Positions 1 to 12,647 of a DNA stretch of 64,000 bases are shown in pieces. The stretch covers positions 11,406,041 through 11,470,040 of the forward strand of contig CM026565.1 of the NCBI GenBank assembly GCA_015143295.1, given 5' to 3'. A program made the translations under genes and the position numbers. The notes beneath the pieces are model-generated. The model made no database searches. It was not told the DNA's origin and was given only the letters and a program-made list of their open reading frames with translations. The stretch is from Tetracentron sinense (taxonomy: Eukaryota > Streptophyta > Magnoliopsida > Trochodendrales > Trochodendraceae). Within the stretch, counting starts at the first letter, position 1. Each line of letters starts with the position of its first letter.

Positions 1-1491
1 ACATTTTTTCTGTTGTAAAAGGCAATAGAGGGTGGAGTTAAGTTACTACAGTTTTGGTAATCCTTTTGTTTTGATGAAGGATTATAGCCAAGTTCTGCTT
101 TACTAAACACACATCTTTGTTGGCCTAATAATCTTTCTAAGTTCTTTTGCCCATCAGTGAATGTTGTAAAGTCCATATTTTATGTGTTGGCTTATTCTGG
201 TGTCAAAACAAGTAAGTCTAGGTGATTAAGTGTATATCTTGTGTTATTACCTTCAAGCATCCACAACAAGTGAAGTTGAAGACCGTTGAAGACTCGGTTG
301 ATCGACTCGGTTGATCATTTCCTTCATGGATGGTAAGTGACCTGGATACCATGCTACCATAGGTGAGAATTGAATTAGAATAATCATAATAGAATACCTT
401 AGGTGGTAAGTGACCTAGACTAATCATATGGACCCAAGGAGGTGAGATATGCAGCCCAAAGCAAGTTCAAGATTCTGAAATATTTCAAAAACCCAAGGTT
501 ACTTGTAGGTGGCATATCTCCCAAACCGTAGATCATATTTTGCTCTATAATATATCAAATCGACCATGTCAAAAAGATCTACAACTTTTTTTAAGGGTGC
601 AAGAGCCAAAAATGAAGTTTGAAAATCAGGTCAACACCTCAAGGTCGACCTTAGGCATTTTGGGTCGACCCTGGGTCTAAAAAATTATGTATGAGAAAAA
701 GGGGAAGAGAGTTGATTCTTTGAGGGTCGACCCTGGAGGATACTTGGGTCAACCAAAGTGGGGTAGTTGGGTTGACCCAAGTAACCCCCAGGGTCGACCC
801 TGATATGGGAAAACTTTCCTATACGATTTTTTTCATTCCTTCTTGGGTTTTAGTAACTTCTAAACATTGTTTTTGATTCCCTATAAAGTGTGAACCCCTC
901 TAGTTCATGGAGAACAAATTTGGGAGAGTATAGAGAGGGTTTTTAACTGCTTCTAGAGTTCTTATAAACTTTGGAAAGTAATTGTTCTCCTTCCCTTTGT
1001 TAGTTGCTTTCAACCTAGAGTTTGTAAAAGCTTCATTATAGCTTGCTTGGACTTTTCCATTGATGGAGTTCATCTAGGAATTGATTCTTATCAAACCATC
1101 AACTCATTCTGGATAGACCAACTTGGCTGGAGTGTTCTGGAGCTTTTGCGAATGAGATCAATTCGAGAAGGATCTTGGTAGTGTGATTTGGTCGGTGGAA
1201 TCCGAAGCCGTCATTGATGAAGATCGATCGGAAGATTGTGATTTTTTTTGAGACACAAAGAGAAGTACGAGCGGTTGTGGTTAATCATGGTACTTGAGAG
1301 TACATGATGACTTTTCGAGGTGTGGAGGACTAAGAACTGAAGGATCGTAGTGTCGAGTCCGAAGGAGTCAAGTTTGAGTCTTGTAAGTTCTTGTTAACTT
1401 TGTCTGAGTGGATTCTCATGGCTGGACTAGGTCCCGTGGTTTTTCCTGGAATGGTTTTCACGTAAAAATCCTTGTGTTGTGGCTTGCTTGG
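1..1491 (+). mobile_element. Copia-like LTR, part, interrupted by a solo LTR
   Basis: This stretch has no believable coding frame and reads like the U3-R-U5 of a long plant LTR on the plus strand. A TATAAAG box lies at about 882-888. A U5-like end around 1430-1475 includes CACGTAAAAATCC, a sequence often seen near the end of plant Copia LTRs. The sequence is broken at 1491 by a solo LTR and resumes at 3084 after a five-base target duplication. The left end lies outside the window or is not recognisable. Assignment to Copia rests on overall character and the U5 block and is moderate at best. A palindrome array at 641-800 is listed separately. Confidence 0.45.
641..800. repeat. Array of GGTCGACC palindromes in the Copia-like LTR
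   Basis: Perfect palindromes GGGTCGACCC lie at 662-671, 724-733 and 791-800, and AAGGTCGACCTT at 641-652. Variants GGGTCAACC (about 746-754) and TTGGGTTGACCCAA (767-780) fall between them. Centres lie near 646, 666, 728, 750, 773 and 795, so neighbours are about 20-23 bases apart. The two clusters are separated by a spacer containing GAGAGTTGATT, which also occurs in the spacer of the CGATCG arrays in the Ty3 LTRs of this window. Confidence 0.8.
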
Positions 1492-3078
1492 TGTAGAACC
1501 CCAAATCTTTGTTTCACTAAGTAGTGAATAGTGTTCAAGTATGGTTTTGTACACTTGGGGGTTTTATACTAATGGAAGTGTTTGGATTTATGGCGTGCAT
1601 GATTTGATAGGTCTACATATCCTTAAGGAGTGTGTTTTAAGCATTGAAGGTGTTGGAAATGGGATTGGAGAAGATCCAAGTAGTGAAAATAGGGTTTTGC
1701 AGCAAAATAGGGACCACCGATCGCCCGGTAGCTATCGACTAGTTAACTAATTTGTATGGGGAAAAATTTCAGAGAGGGTGTTTTCAATCGATTGCTCCGT
1801 TGAAACCACCAATCGATCGGTAAGTCACCGATCGCTCAGTCTGTACCACCGATCGATCGGGTATACGCAAATTTGTTCATTAAGGGTTTTTAAGTCTTTA
1901 GCCACTACCCTTTGCCTATTTAAGGGCTGGGTTCGTGCCTTAGGGTTTCATAAACCCTTTGTGCATTCTCTTAAGAGGTGTTGAGAGGAAGAACAAGGAG
2001 AGAAGTTAGGTGTTGCTCAAAGCTTGAAGGGAGATCAAGATCTTCCCTCCTTTTGGTGTTTCTCAACAAAGAACTCGATGTTTTCACGTGTTACAAGCTT
2101 TTGAAATCAAAATCACTGATTTCACCTAGGTAGATACACTCTACTACCAATCTGGTGATACTACTAGTTACCTTGTATTGTTCTTCTTATTCTCTACTAT
2201 ATATGTATCTTGATTTGTTATGTTGTGAAAGGTTATTTTTATACTTAAATGTAAACTATCACTATTATGTACTCTATGTGTTTGTGTAAATACCTCTAAG
2301 GATTTTTGGGTGTTTAAACATGATATTACTCTCATATATTCATATGCTTGCATGTCTCGCATGAATCGATGTTTTCCATGGATTTCCTCAATGCTACGAA
2401 AAGGGTTTTCGAACAAATGACTTATATGAATGATTCTAAGCAACTCCATGATTTGTCTAAGATCGGTTCACAAGCTCAAAAGGATCATACTAAACTCATA
2501 AGAACTCTATGATAAGCTCTACGATCGTTTCACAAGCTCTAAGGATCATAAATGAAATTGCTCTAAGATCTCTATGGTATTGGCTCAATGGTATTTGCTC
2601 TATGGTATTGCTCTATGTCTCTACGAATCATAAACGACTCTAAGGAACTCCATGAACTCTATGAACTCCAAGAACTCACAAGGCTATGAACTAGAGCCTT
2701 CCATAGACCACTATCAGGATGTCGGCTCATTAGATAGGCATCATGACTTTGACTTCTGTTGACTCTGTTAGTTAGAAGACTTGATATTTTGTTAAGTGAG
2801 AGTGGGACTTGTCCACTCCACCATTTTGGATATTTACACACGAGAATACTTTTGTTGGTTCAAACTTGAACTACTAGATAAGAGAAATTATTGGCAATTG
2901 CTTCCGCTATGATGAGTTATATTCTGTTCCCGCTGTGCATTATAAATCATTTCTGCAATGAAGGTCTGTGTATTCTGACAGGTTTCTATGTGTACCTTAT
3001 GTATCATATTGGAGGTATGATACAACAGTCACGAGTCAAAGTGTCCCTAACTCCTAGGGGGTATTTTGGGTCGCGACA
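1492..3078 (+). mobile_element. Solo LTR, Ty3 family A/G type
   Basis: The element starts TGTAGAACCCC and ends GGGTCGCGACA. It is flanked on both sides by CTTGG (1487-1491 and 3079-3083), a clean five-base target duplication. It resembles the LTRs of element A in its first 100 bases, its palindrome array, the CTATTTAAG degenerate TATA region (about 1916-1924) and its 3' terminus. No internal region is attached, so it is a solo LTR left by recombination between the two LTRs of an element. It is shorter (1587 bases) than the 1848-1867 bases of its relatives, indicating internal deletion. Confidence 0.85.
1714..1861. repeat. CGATCG palindrome array, solo LTR
   Basis: Degenerate copies of ACCGATCGATCGGT sit in two clusters separated by the conserved GGGGAAAAATTTC-AGAGAGGG spacer. 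Several units have decayed (for example ACCGATCGCCCGGT), in keeping with an old insertion. Confidence 0.75.
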
Positions 3079-3083
3079 CTTGG

Positions 3084-3264
3084 TTTTCTATTTTCGCATT
3101 TAAATTTTATCATCCCTTAAGTTAATAACTTAATTGTTAAAATATTCAAAAGGGTAGATAGACTTTTAGGGAAACCGAACCATCCCCTTGAACTTGTGAG
3201 ATTCTCAACTCTAACCCTAGATTTGAGGTTCACCGAATTTTTTCAAATGTGAAAATTATGCTTG
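3084..3264. other. Continuation of the Copia-like LTR, no gene
   Basis: This is AT-rich sequence continuing the interrupted LTR. It has no open frame and no clear TG...CA terminus, so where the LTR ends and the neighbouring gag relic begins is unresolved. Confidence 0.35.
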
Positions 3265-4538
3265 TTAAGTCTTTGATTTTAGCTCTAAGCTCATCACATT
3301 CACTTGATGAGTCATGAGGTAGACTATGAATTTCTTTATTTTTTCATTCAATGCCTCATTCTCATTTGCTAGGATATTCTTTTCATTTTGCAAGATTTCA
3401 CAAGAGTTTGTAAGAGTAAGAATTGTCTTTTTGAAGGATTTGTTCATTAAGATAATTCTTCTCAAAACAATGTATAAATCATCAAAAGCATCCCTAATTT
3501 AATCATATGAAAGAGATTCATTAGGGGTAGAAGTTACCTCTTCCTCACTTGTCATGAGTCATAAGTTTGCCACTTCCTCATCACTTGAGTCTTCTAACTC
3601 ACTCCCTTCCGAATCATCCCATGTTGCCTTCATGGTTTTTTTCTTGAATTTGCTCTTCTTGAGTTGAGAATGTGGCCGGGTTTCTTGCACTCATAGCATG
3701 TGAGAGGCTCCTTTTTGCTTGACTCCATTTTAGAAACCTCTTTGGAAAACTCCTTCTTGAATGGTCTCTTCTTGAAATTCTTTTGCTTTAGGAACCTCTT
3801 GAACCTTCTTTCCATCAGGGCAATGTCTTCATCATCCCCACTTGACTCCTAATCACTCTCTTCCACAAGAGAGGACTTTAGAGTCAGTCCCTTCTTGGCT
3901 CTTCATTCCTCTATAGTTTGGTCCTTCATTATAACCTTGTGGGTCATGAGAGATCCCAATAGTTCATCCATAGGTAGCTTGGTGAGATCCTTTTCTTCTT
4001 GGATGGCTGTAACTTTTGGAGTCCACTCCTTTGGCAGTGAACGAAAAACCTTCCTCACGTTCTCTGCATTAGTATACACTTCACCCAAAGATTTCAGTCC
4101 ATTAATAATATTGGAAAAGTGGGTAAACATGTCACCTATTGATTAATCTTTTTTCCATTCTAAATAGTTCATACTTGTGAACAAGCGTGCTGATTTTCTC
4201 TTCCTTAACTTGGTTAGTTCCTTCATATGTGACTTAGAGTTTGTCCCAAATCTCTTTTACAGAGTCACATCCAGATGCTCTATTAAATTTCCGAGGGCTT
4301 AAAGCGCAATAAAGATTGCTTATTGCTTTAACATTGATTTGGATGAGTTTAATATCTGCCTCATTTCATTCTTTCTCAGTCTTGGGTATTCGTACCCCTT
4401 CATGAGTTTTTACAGGAAGATGGGAGCTCTTGACTATTACCCTCCAACACTCATAATCCAAATCCTGGATGTAATACATCATTCTAGTTTTCCAGTAGTT
4501 GTAATTTTCTCCATTAAACAATGGAGGTCTGTTGGTTG
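3265..4538 (-). pseudogene. Copia gag relic, 5' end cut off
   Basis: Three minus-strand fragments in different frames form one decayed Copia Gag. The N-terminal part (about 4538-4366) has the typical start region with PPLFNGENYNYWKTRM. The middle part (4130-3903) holds the UBN2-type capsid motif VFRSLPKEW. The third part (3815-3630) has a zinc knuckle CYECKKPGHI in which the last cysteine is replaced by serine. Downstream come the acidic ATWDDSEGSE segment usual in such plant Gag proteins and a coiled-coil tail ending near 3265. A frameshift or stop separates each piece. The gene is cut at 4539 by a family B LTR just after its start. No pol follows on the left. Confidence 0.8.
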
Positions 4539-5078
4539 TGTCACGACCCAAAACCCACCCTAGGAATTAGAATGAATCTTGGATGACTTATCGTGACCTA
4601 CATGACTTGCTTGACAAACCATCCTGCAAAATACACGGAGCATATACAATAGAGGACAAAATAGCGGAAGCATACACTAACATGGCACAGTGGAAGTATA
4701 ACAAAACCTCTATGTATATATGTACATGATCCAAGTTTTATACAAAAGTGTAATCAACAAAAGAAAGTGTGGACATGCCCGCCAAATACATGGATATAAA
4801 TCTCTCATGCTCACCCACACTCACCTAGAATCTACCACCTAGTAATAGCTCTCTACCTGAGGCTCCTCAGTAGGAACCTCCTCGATGTACTCCTTCTCCA
4901 TCCATGGACCAGGAGCACAAATGTCGAAAGGAGCAGCCACCCCATTATCACCTGTCGACATATGACGTACAACTGAGCATGGAATACTCAGTGGGTACCA
5001 AATACTAACCAACAGTCATAGCAATACAATAATGGAGATAAAGCAAAAACAATTCATATCACAACGGGAAAGTAAATG
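4539..5078 (-). mobile_element. Family B LTR, 3' portion, interrupted by a LINE
   Basis: It begins on the plus strand TGTCACGACCCAAAACCC, matching the 3' ends of B1, B2 and H. Similarity to B2 continues to about 5078, where LINE coding sequence begins abruptly. It is inserted in the Copia gag relic. The rest of the LTR (its TGTAGAGCCCC end) is not seen in the window and should lie to the right of the LINE, beyond 64000. The left candidate target duplication is GGTTG at 4534-4538. Confidence 0.75.
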
Positions 5079-7362
5079 TACAAGTAGAGAGTGTCTTTCT
5101 CTCTGGTCGGATTTGTATGGTGTTTTCTCCTCTTTTTCAGGTCCTTTTTTTTATAGGGGAGACTTCAATGCTATAGCTAGTGTTGATGATAAATTGGGAG
5201 GTAGAGATGTGATGTTGGATTTCAATAATATGATCGACGATTTGGGAATGCTAGATGCTGGATTTACAGGCAATAGATTCACGTGGTGTGACAACCAGAA
5301 AGGTTTGCATTGTATTTATGCTCGTTTGGATCGTATCCTTTTAAGTACTGATTGGAACTCTAATTTTTCTACTACCTCAGTCACTCATCTTACCAGGTTA
5401 TCTTCTGATCATTCTCCTCTCCTTATTGTTTTCGGAAAGGATAATAACAGAAGCCCTTCTTCTTTTAAATTTCAAAAATGTGGATCCATCATGCTGATTT
5501 TCACAGAGTTGTTTCTGAGTCCTGGGATACTCCAGTTTATGCTAATCCTCTTATGTCCTTTTTCTTGAAACTTAAAAGACTTAAAGTTTCTTTAAAAAGT
5601 TGGAATAAGAATGTTTTTGGTAATATTTTTCAAAAATTAAAGATTATGATGCTCAAATCAGTTGTCTTGAGGCTGATCTGCAAAATTCTTGGGATTCTAG
5701 GAAAGATGCTCAACTTAATAATTTAAAAGATGAGATGCAATATTTCCTCCTATACGAAGAACTCTTTTGGAGTCAAAAGTTTAGAATTAAATGGCTTCAA
5801 GAAGGGGACAATAATACTAAATTTTTCCATATGATTACTAAGTCTAGGAGGGGAAAAAACTGCATATCTTGGATTAAGGACAGTCAGGGTAATTGGTTGG
5901 AATCTAGGGAAGATATTGGTAATGCTGCGGTTAACTTTTTCAAAAATATATTAACCTCTTCTGAATGTATTGTGGATCAAAATATAATTAATCATATTCC
6001 TTGCCTCATTTCGGAGGATGATAATAATTCTATCTCTTCTACTCCTTCTCTTGAGAATATTAAAAAGGTTGTGTTTAGTATGTCTGCAGATAGTGCCCCC
6101 GGTCCGGATGGTTTTTCAGGTCACTTTTATCAATCATGTTGGGACATTATTAAAAATGATATGTTTAGTGCTATAACTTAATTCTTTGTTCATGTTATCA
6201 TTCCTAAAGCTATTAATGCCACTGCTATAGCTCTGATTCCAAAATGTAGCTCCCCTTTGTATTTTTCAGATTTCAAACCTATTAGTTTATGTAATTTTCT
6301 TTACAAAATTATTTCTAGAATTCTGTCTGATCGGATTAGTATTTTTCTTCCTAATATTATATCTGAAGAACAAAGCAGTTTCGTTAAGGGTAGAAATATT
6401 ACGGATAATATTAATCTTGCTCAGGAGATGGTGCAGGATATTGATAGGTCAATTCCAGGAGGTAATATCATTTTCAAATTAGATATGTATAAAGCTTATG
6501 ATCGTATGGAAGAATGGAATTTTATTATAGCTGTTCTGCATAAGATGGGATTTAACTATGATGTTATCAGATTGATTAAAGGATACCTTTATAATCAATC
6601 ATTTTCTATTAATATTAATGGCAGTCTTCAAGGATTTTTTCAGAGTTCGCGTGGTCTTCATAAAGGAGATCCTCTTTCCCCTACTCTTTTTATTTTAGCA
6701 GAGGAAGTTCTTAGCAGGGGCCTGAAAGCTATCTCTGAAAGCCTAACTTCTAATTATAAGTTGGGAAGGTATGGTTTTCTGATTTCTCATTTACTTTTTG
6801 CAGATGATACATTAATTTTTTGTAATGGTAGAAAGCAAAATATTAAAAAAAAATTTGAATTTATTTCTTTTTATGAAAAGTCTTCTGGTCAGTTGATCAA
6901 TCGAGACAAAAGTGCCTTCTACTGTTCTTCTAACCTATCTAGAAAGAGAATTGGTGATATCTTTAATTAGATTGCCATTACTATTAAAAAAATTCCTTTT
7001 ACTTACTTAGGAGTTCCCCTCTACAAAGGTCGTTTGAAAAATTGTTATTTTAATCCTATAGTAGAGAAAATTCTTAATAAGATTGAGGGTTGGAAAGGTA
7101 AATTTTTATCTTCGGGTGGTAGGTTTATCCTTATTAAACATGTTTTGTCCTCAATTCCTACCCACTTGTTGGCAGGGATTCATGTTCCTAAAGCCATTAC
7201 TGGTCTAATTGATAGATCATTAGCTAAGGCTTTTTTTTAATAACTCAAGTGATTCTAAAAGGCGTCATTGGGTGAATTGGAAAACCTGCTCTCTTCCCAC
7301 TTTAGAAGGAGGGTTAGGAATTAGGAGAAGGCATGAATTTTCTTTAGCATTTAGAATGAAAC
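5079..7362 (+). pseudogene. L1-type LINE ORF2, segment 1: endonuclease and reverse transcriptase
   Basis: This segment encodes the back half of an AP-type endonuclease (GDFNAI at about 5158-5175, LDRIL, and SDHSPLLI near 5405-5430) followed by a non-LTR reverse transcriptase. RT motifs include APGPDGFSG (about 6098), KPISLCNFLYKII, KLDMYKAYDR, GDPLSP and the catalytic LLFADD near 6795. The N-terminal half of the endonuclease and all of ORF1 are missing, as expected for 5' truncation during target-primed insertion. The frame is broken by an A-run slip near 5476, a stop near 6179, a stop at about 6968 and a T-run slip near 7235. The segment ends at target duplication GAAAC (7358-7362), where element A entered. 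The frame continues at 21004 with the same protein. Confidence 0.9.
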
Positions 7363-9229
7363 TGTCGCGACCTAAAATACCCCCTAGGAGTTAGGGATAC
7401 ATTGACTCGTGACCACCGTATCATACCTCCAGTATAATACATAAGGCACACTTGGAGACCTGTCAGAAACACGAATATATCTAGCGGAAGCGATAAAGAA
7501 TGCACAGCGCAATAAAATACTAAACATAGCGGAAGCAAAGCGATACTCCTATAACTCAGTTCAAGTATGAACCAACAAAAGCATATACATGTGAGAAACC
7601 CAAAAGTGGAGTGGACAAACCCCACACTCACATCACAAAATAACATCTTAGACTTCTAAATCTGCCGATCAACAAAAGTCGAAGTCTCGACACCAATCTA
7701 TAGGACCATCATCCTGATAATGATCCATGGAAGGCTCCGGGTCGAAGTACTCTTCCTCTAACCATGGTTCCGTGCCACATATGTCGAACGGAACCTGAGC
7801 ACCTGCCGATGATAACAAATATCAGTTGAGCGTGGAATACTCAGCGTATACAAACTAATAACAATAAAGCATTAAGCATAGAGCATATGAATCATGGAGA
7901 ATGAAATCCATAAAAATATGTAAGAGCGTGGAAACATTGAAATAACATGTGAGATGAGGTTGGAAACCAAAACCAAAACTGTAACCGTGTGAGTCATGCG
8001 ATAATCATAGCCTTGTGATTTCTTGTGAGTTCATGGAGTTACTTAGAGTCATTATGATCCGCAGAGACATTGAGATACCATAGAGCACAACATAGAGCAT
8101 ATCCTTAGAGATCTTAGAGCATTACATTTACGATCTGTAGAGCTTATGAGACAATCTTAGAGCTTATCATAGAGTTCCTTGTGAGCATAGTATGATCCGT
8201 AGAGCTTGTGAAACGATCTTAGAGAAATCATAGAGTTACTTAGAATCGTTCCTTATTAGTCTTTTGTGAAAAACACCTTTTCGTACATTGACAAATCCAT
8301 GGAAAACATCGATTCATGCGAGCATATAAACATATGAGGGTAATAATCATATTTAAGCATCAAAATCCCTTAGAGGTATTTCATCAAATAGTTAGAGTGC
8401 ACCATAATGATAACTTACATCCAACATAGCATAACATCCTTCCATACCATAGCAAATCAAGGTATATGTAGCATAGAGTAAGAAGAATCATATTTAACAA
8501 CTAGTAGGATTGCAAGATTTGTAGTAGAGTGTATCTACCTTGGTAAAATGAACGTCTTTGATTCCCATAAGCTGGAACAAGCAAGAACCGTGAGTTCTTG
8601 GTTGAGAATCACCAAAAGAAATGGAATAACTTGATCTTCCACAAGCTTGAACAATCACCAAGCTCCTCTCCTTCTTCTCTCTCTCAAAATCTCTTAAAAA
8701 TATGCACTAAGGGTTTTTGAAACCCTAAGGCACGAACCCAGCCTTTATATAGGCAAAGGGTGGTGGCTAAAGTCTTAAACACCCTTAGAGAGGAAAATCT
8801 ACGTATAACCGATTGATCGGTGGTACAGACCAAGCGATCCGTGGCTTACCGGTCAATCGGTGGTTTCTGCAGAGTGATCGGTTGAAAACACCCTCTCTGG
8901 AAAATTTTCCCAGGCAAAAAAGTTGATCAGTCGATAGATACCGATCGATCGGTAGTTGACCGGTCGATCGGAGGATGGCCCCGAGCGATCGGTGATCCCC
9001 TGTTTTGCTGTAAAACCTTGTTCCGATTGCTTGAAACTCCTCTAGTATCATTCTATCACTCTTTTATGCTTAATACATGCTCCTTAGTGATATCTAGGCC
9101 CATTGAAACATGCACGTCATAAATCCAAACTCGTATATTAACATAAAGCCCATTAGTGTACAAAACCACACTTAAGCATTATTCACACACTATTCATCAC
9201 CTAGTGCAATAAAGATTCAAGGCTCTACA
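7363..9229 (-). mobile_element. Element A, 3' LTR (1867 bases)
   Basis: It starts TGTCGCGACC and ends GGCTCTACA on the plus strand. On the element's own strand it contains a TATATAAA box (8751-8744), preceded by the palindrome array, and AACCCTAAGG/GGGTTT blocks near the likely transcription start. A set of loosely repeated units with GATCCGTAGAGCTTGTGA lies at about 8060-8240. Confidence 0.9.
8808..8993. repeat. CGATCG palindrome array, element A 3' LTR
   Basis: Seven or so units of ACCGATCGATCGGT or near variants lie in two clusters, separated by the CTCTCTGGAAAATTTTCCC spacer. Unit spacing is about 20 bases. Confidence 0.85.
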
Positions 9230-9242
9230 TCCCTCCCCCTTA
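9230..9242 (-). other. Polypurine tract of element A
   Basis: The minus-strand purine run GTAAGGGGGAGGGA directly abuts the 3' LTR, the expected position for plus-strand DNA priming. Confidence 0.75.
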
Positions 9243-9316
9243 CAAGAATTTTATCCTCGAAATTAGAACGACACCCAAAACACACCAGAACCAAAATACA
9301 AAACCAACAAGGAAAA

Positions 9317-12300
9317 CTACTCGAACAAGTGAGGGTACTTCTCCTTCACATCGGCTTCTCGTTCCCATGTGGCCTCTTCTGTAGAATGATGTTGTCGTCT
9401 CACAAGGACCAAAGGGATAATCTTGGTACGTAATACTTGATCGCGACGATCCGAAATCTGAACTGGTTGCTCAACCAACGTGAGATCCTCTCTAATCTTC
9501 ATAGGATCAAGAGCAATGACGTGAGACAGATCCGAAATGTATTTCCTAAGCATAAAGAAGTGAAATACATTATGGATCGCTGCCATGTGAGGCGGTAGTG
9601 CTACCTTGTAAGCAACCTCACCAACCCTCGTGATGATCTCAAATGGTCCTATGTACCTAGGATTGAGCTTTCCCTTCTTTCTGAATCGTATGATTCCCCG
9701 ACTTGGCGAAACCTTCACAAAGACCCGATCTCCAACTCGAAATTCCAAATCTCTACGGCGAGTATCCGCATAGCTCTTCTGCCTATCCTGAGCAGTTTTC
9801 AATCGCTCCCGGATAACTTTGACCCTTTCTACGGTCCGCTCGATCAACTCAGGACCAAGAACATTCCTCTCACCAACTTCATTCCAGTATAGCGGAGATC
9901 TGCAACTGCGACCATACAGAACTTCAAAAGGCGCCATCTGGATGCTTGCCTAATAACTATTGTTGTAAGCAAACTCAACCAACGGCAATTGTTCGTCCCA
10001 ACTACCCTGAAAGTCTAGCATACAAGCTTGGAGCATATCTTCCACAACCTGATTCACCCGTTTAGTCTGCCCATTAGTTTTAGGATGAAAGGCGGTGCTG
10101 AATTCCAAACGAGAACCCATAGCATCCTGAAAAGTTCTCCAGAACATGGAAGTAAACCTAGGATCTCGATCAGACACGATAGAAACTGGCACACCGTGCA
10201 GACGAACCACCTCCTTGACATACAGGGCTACTAACTGATTTGCGTTGAATGTAGTCCAATACGGAAGGAAATGTGCAGACTTAGTCAATCTGTCTACAAT
10301 CACCCAAATAGCATCGGAGCCCTTCGCCGTTCACGGCAAACCCACAATGAAATCCATCGAGATATTCTCCCATTTCCATTCCGGAATAAGGAGGGACTGT
10401 AAAAGACCTGCCGGCCTCTGATGCTCGGCTTTCACCTGCTGGCACACCAAACATCTAGCAACACACTCGGTGACTTCCCTCTTCCTGTTTCGCCACCATT
10501 AGTGCTTCTTCAGATTCTGATACATCTTGGTACCTCCCGGATGTACCGTATACTTGGATCAGTTAGCCTCGTCCAAAATCTCATCCCTCAACACCGTGTC
10601 GGCTGGAACGCACAACCTGCCTTTGAACGTGATAGCACCATCACCATTCAAAGCAAACTCCTGACTGCCACTACTGACCGACTTGTCTCGGTAAGCAAGC
10701 AACTCAACATCTGAACTTTGCAATTCCTTGATTCGGCTCAAGATTTGCGGCCTAACCACAATGTTGGACATCACCAACCCGTAGGTGACATGCCTGAGAG
10801 TAGTGTTTAAGTTACACATATCATTCAACAACTTCCACTCTTGTACTCTCAAGTGAGCCATAACCCCATAGGGTTTCCTAATAAGAGCATCGGCTACCAC
10901 ATTAGCCTTACCCGGGTTGTAATGGATAGAACATCGTAGTCCTTCATGAACTCCATCCATCGTCACTGCCTCATATTCAACTCATTCTTGAGAAAGAGAT
11001 ACTTCAAGCTCTTATGGTCCATGAATACCACAAACTCTTCCCCGTAGAGGTAGTGACGCCAAATTTTCAGTGCAAACACGATGGCTGCAAGCTCTAAGTC
11101 ATGAGTGGGGTAGTTTTGCTCATGCTCCTTTAATTGACGGGAAGCATAGGCAACCACTTGTTTACGCTGCATCAAAACACATCCCAGTCCAACTAGGGAG
11201 GCATCACTATAGACTTCAAAACCACCACTTCCGGATGGAACTGTGAGGACAGGAGCTATAGTAAGTCTCTTCTTCAACTCTTGGAAACTCACCTCGCACT
11301 TGTCACTCCAAGTGAACTTAGTGTTCTTCCACGTGAGATAGGTAAGCGGAGTGGCTAAGCTTGAAAATCCCTCCACAAACCTCCTGTAGTTTCCTGCCAG
11401 GCCGAGAAAACTACGAATCTCGGTAACACTCTTCGGTCTTTCCCAATTCATCGCTGCCTCAATCTTTGCAAGATCGATTGAGATACCTTCAGCAAACACT
11501 ACATGTCCAAGAAAGGAAACCTTGTTCAACCAAAACTCGCACTTACTCAACTTAGCAAACAGCCTATGCTCTTGAAGAGTCTACAATACAAAACGGAGAT
11601 CTCTCGTGTGATCATCCTATGACTGTGAATACACAAGGATATCATCTACAAACACAATCACACACTAATTGAGAGATGATCTGAACACCCGGTTCATCAG
11701 ATCCATAAATGCTGCTGACGCGTTAGTCAGCCCAAAAGACATGACTAGAAACTTGTAATGGCCGTATCAAGTCCTGAACGCTGTCTTCAGAATGTCTTCC
11801 TTCTTGATCTTCAACTGATGATAACTAGATCGAAGGTCAATCTTGGAAAAGAACTTCGCACCTTTCAGCTAATCAAACAAGTCGTCTATCCGAGGTAATG
11901 GATAACGATTCTTGATCGTGACCTTGTTCAACTGCCAGTAGTCAATGCACATACGCATAGACCCATCTTTCTTTTTCACAAAGAGCACCGGAGCTCCCCA
12001 AGGTGAGACACTTGGCTGAATGAAACCAAGGCCTTGCAATTCTTCCAACTGACCCTTTAACTCCTTTAGCTCAATAGGGGTCATCCTGTACGAAGACCTA
12101 GAAATCGGCGCCGTGCCTAGAGCTAACTCAATCACGAACTCAATTGCCCGATCAGGAGGTAATCCCAGTAAGATCTCCAGAAAGACGTCCATATATTCAC
12201 ACACAACGGGCATGGATGTGGAGTCTCGCACTTCCACCTTCTCGAGACTGAGAGCTGCAAAGCGAGCAATGTCTCTCCTCTGAAGTCCTCTGAAATGAAA

Positions 12301-12647
12301 TGGCTTCAACCCAGAGGGTTTAAAATTCACCACCTTCTCGAAACATGCCACGTGCCCATGGTGAGCTGAGAGCCAATTCATACCTAGGATGACGTCAAAA
12401 TCCCAATCCTGAAATCCCAGAATGATCAGGTCTACTGGCAACTCGTGCTGCATAACTTGCACAACACTGCCCCGATACACTTTATCTATCTCTATAGACT
12501 TGCCCAATGGGGTCGAAATGGACAACTCCCGTGGTAGTTTACTCGGCTCGGATGTAAAGCCTTTTGCAAAGCTAGGTGAGACGAACGAATGAGTGGATCC
12601 CGTATCAATTAACACCCTTGCTAAGCACTCATTCACTAGTAACGATC
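9317..12647 (-). pseudogene. Element A pol: protease, RT, RNase H, integrase, chromodomain-like tail
   Basis: In order on the minus strand come an aspartic protease ([12 protein letters not shown] near 12600), RT, RNase H ([12 protein letters not shown] near 11210), integrase with DRDPRFTS and NNSY blocks, and a C-terminal tail with EEATWEREADVKEKYPHLF near 9330, typical of Tekay-type chromodomain elements. The frame is broken many times. Compared with element G, stops at 11869 and 9950 are CAG changed to TAG, and the stop at 10963 is an arginine codon changed to TGA. Between about 11550 and 11869 the RT core is also mutated, with several stops around the FVDD motif. The enzyme set is complete in outline but cannot be functional. 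Confidence 0.9.

Noticed and set aside
4366..4551. Frame beginning MGRDTTN as a complete gene start
   Set aside because: The first residues come from the end of the family B LTR fused to Copia gag by the insertion. The start is an accident of the junction.
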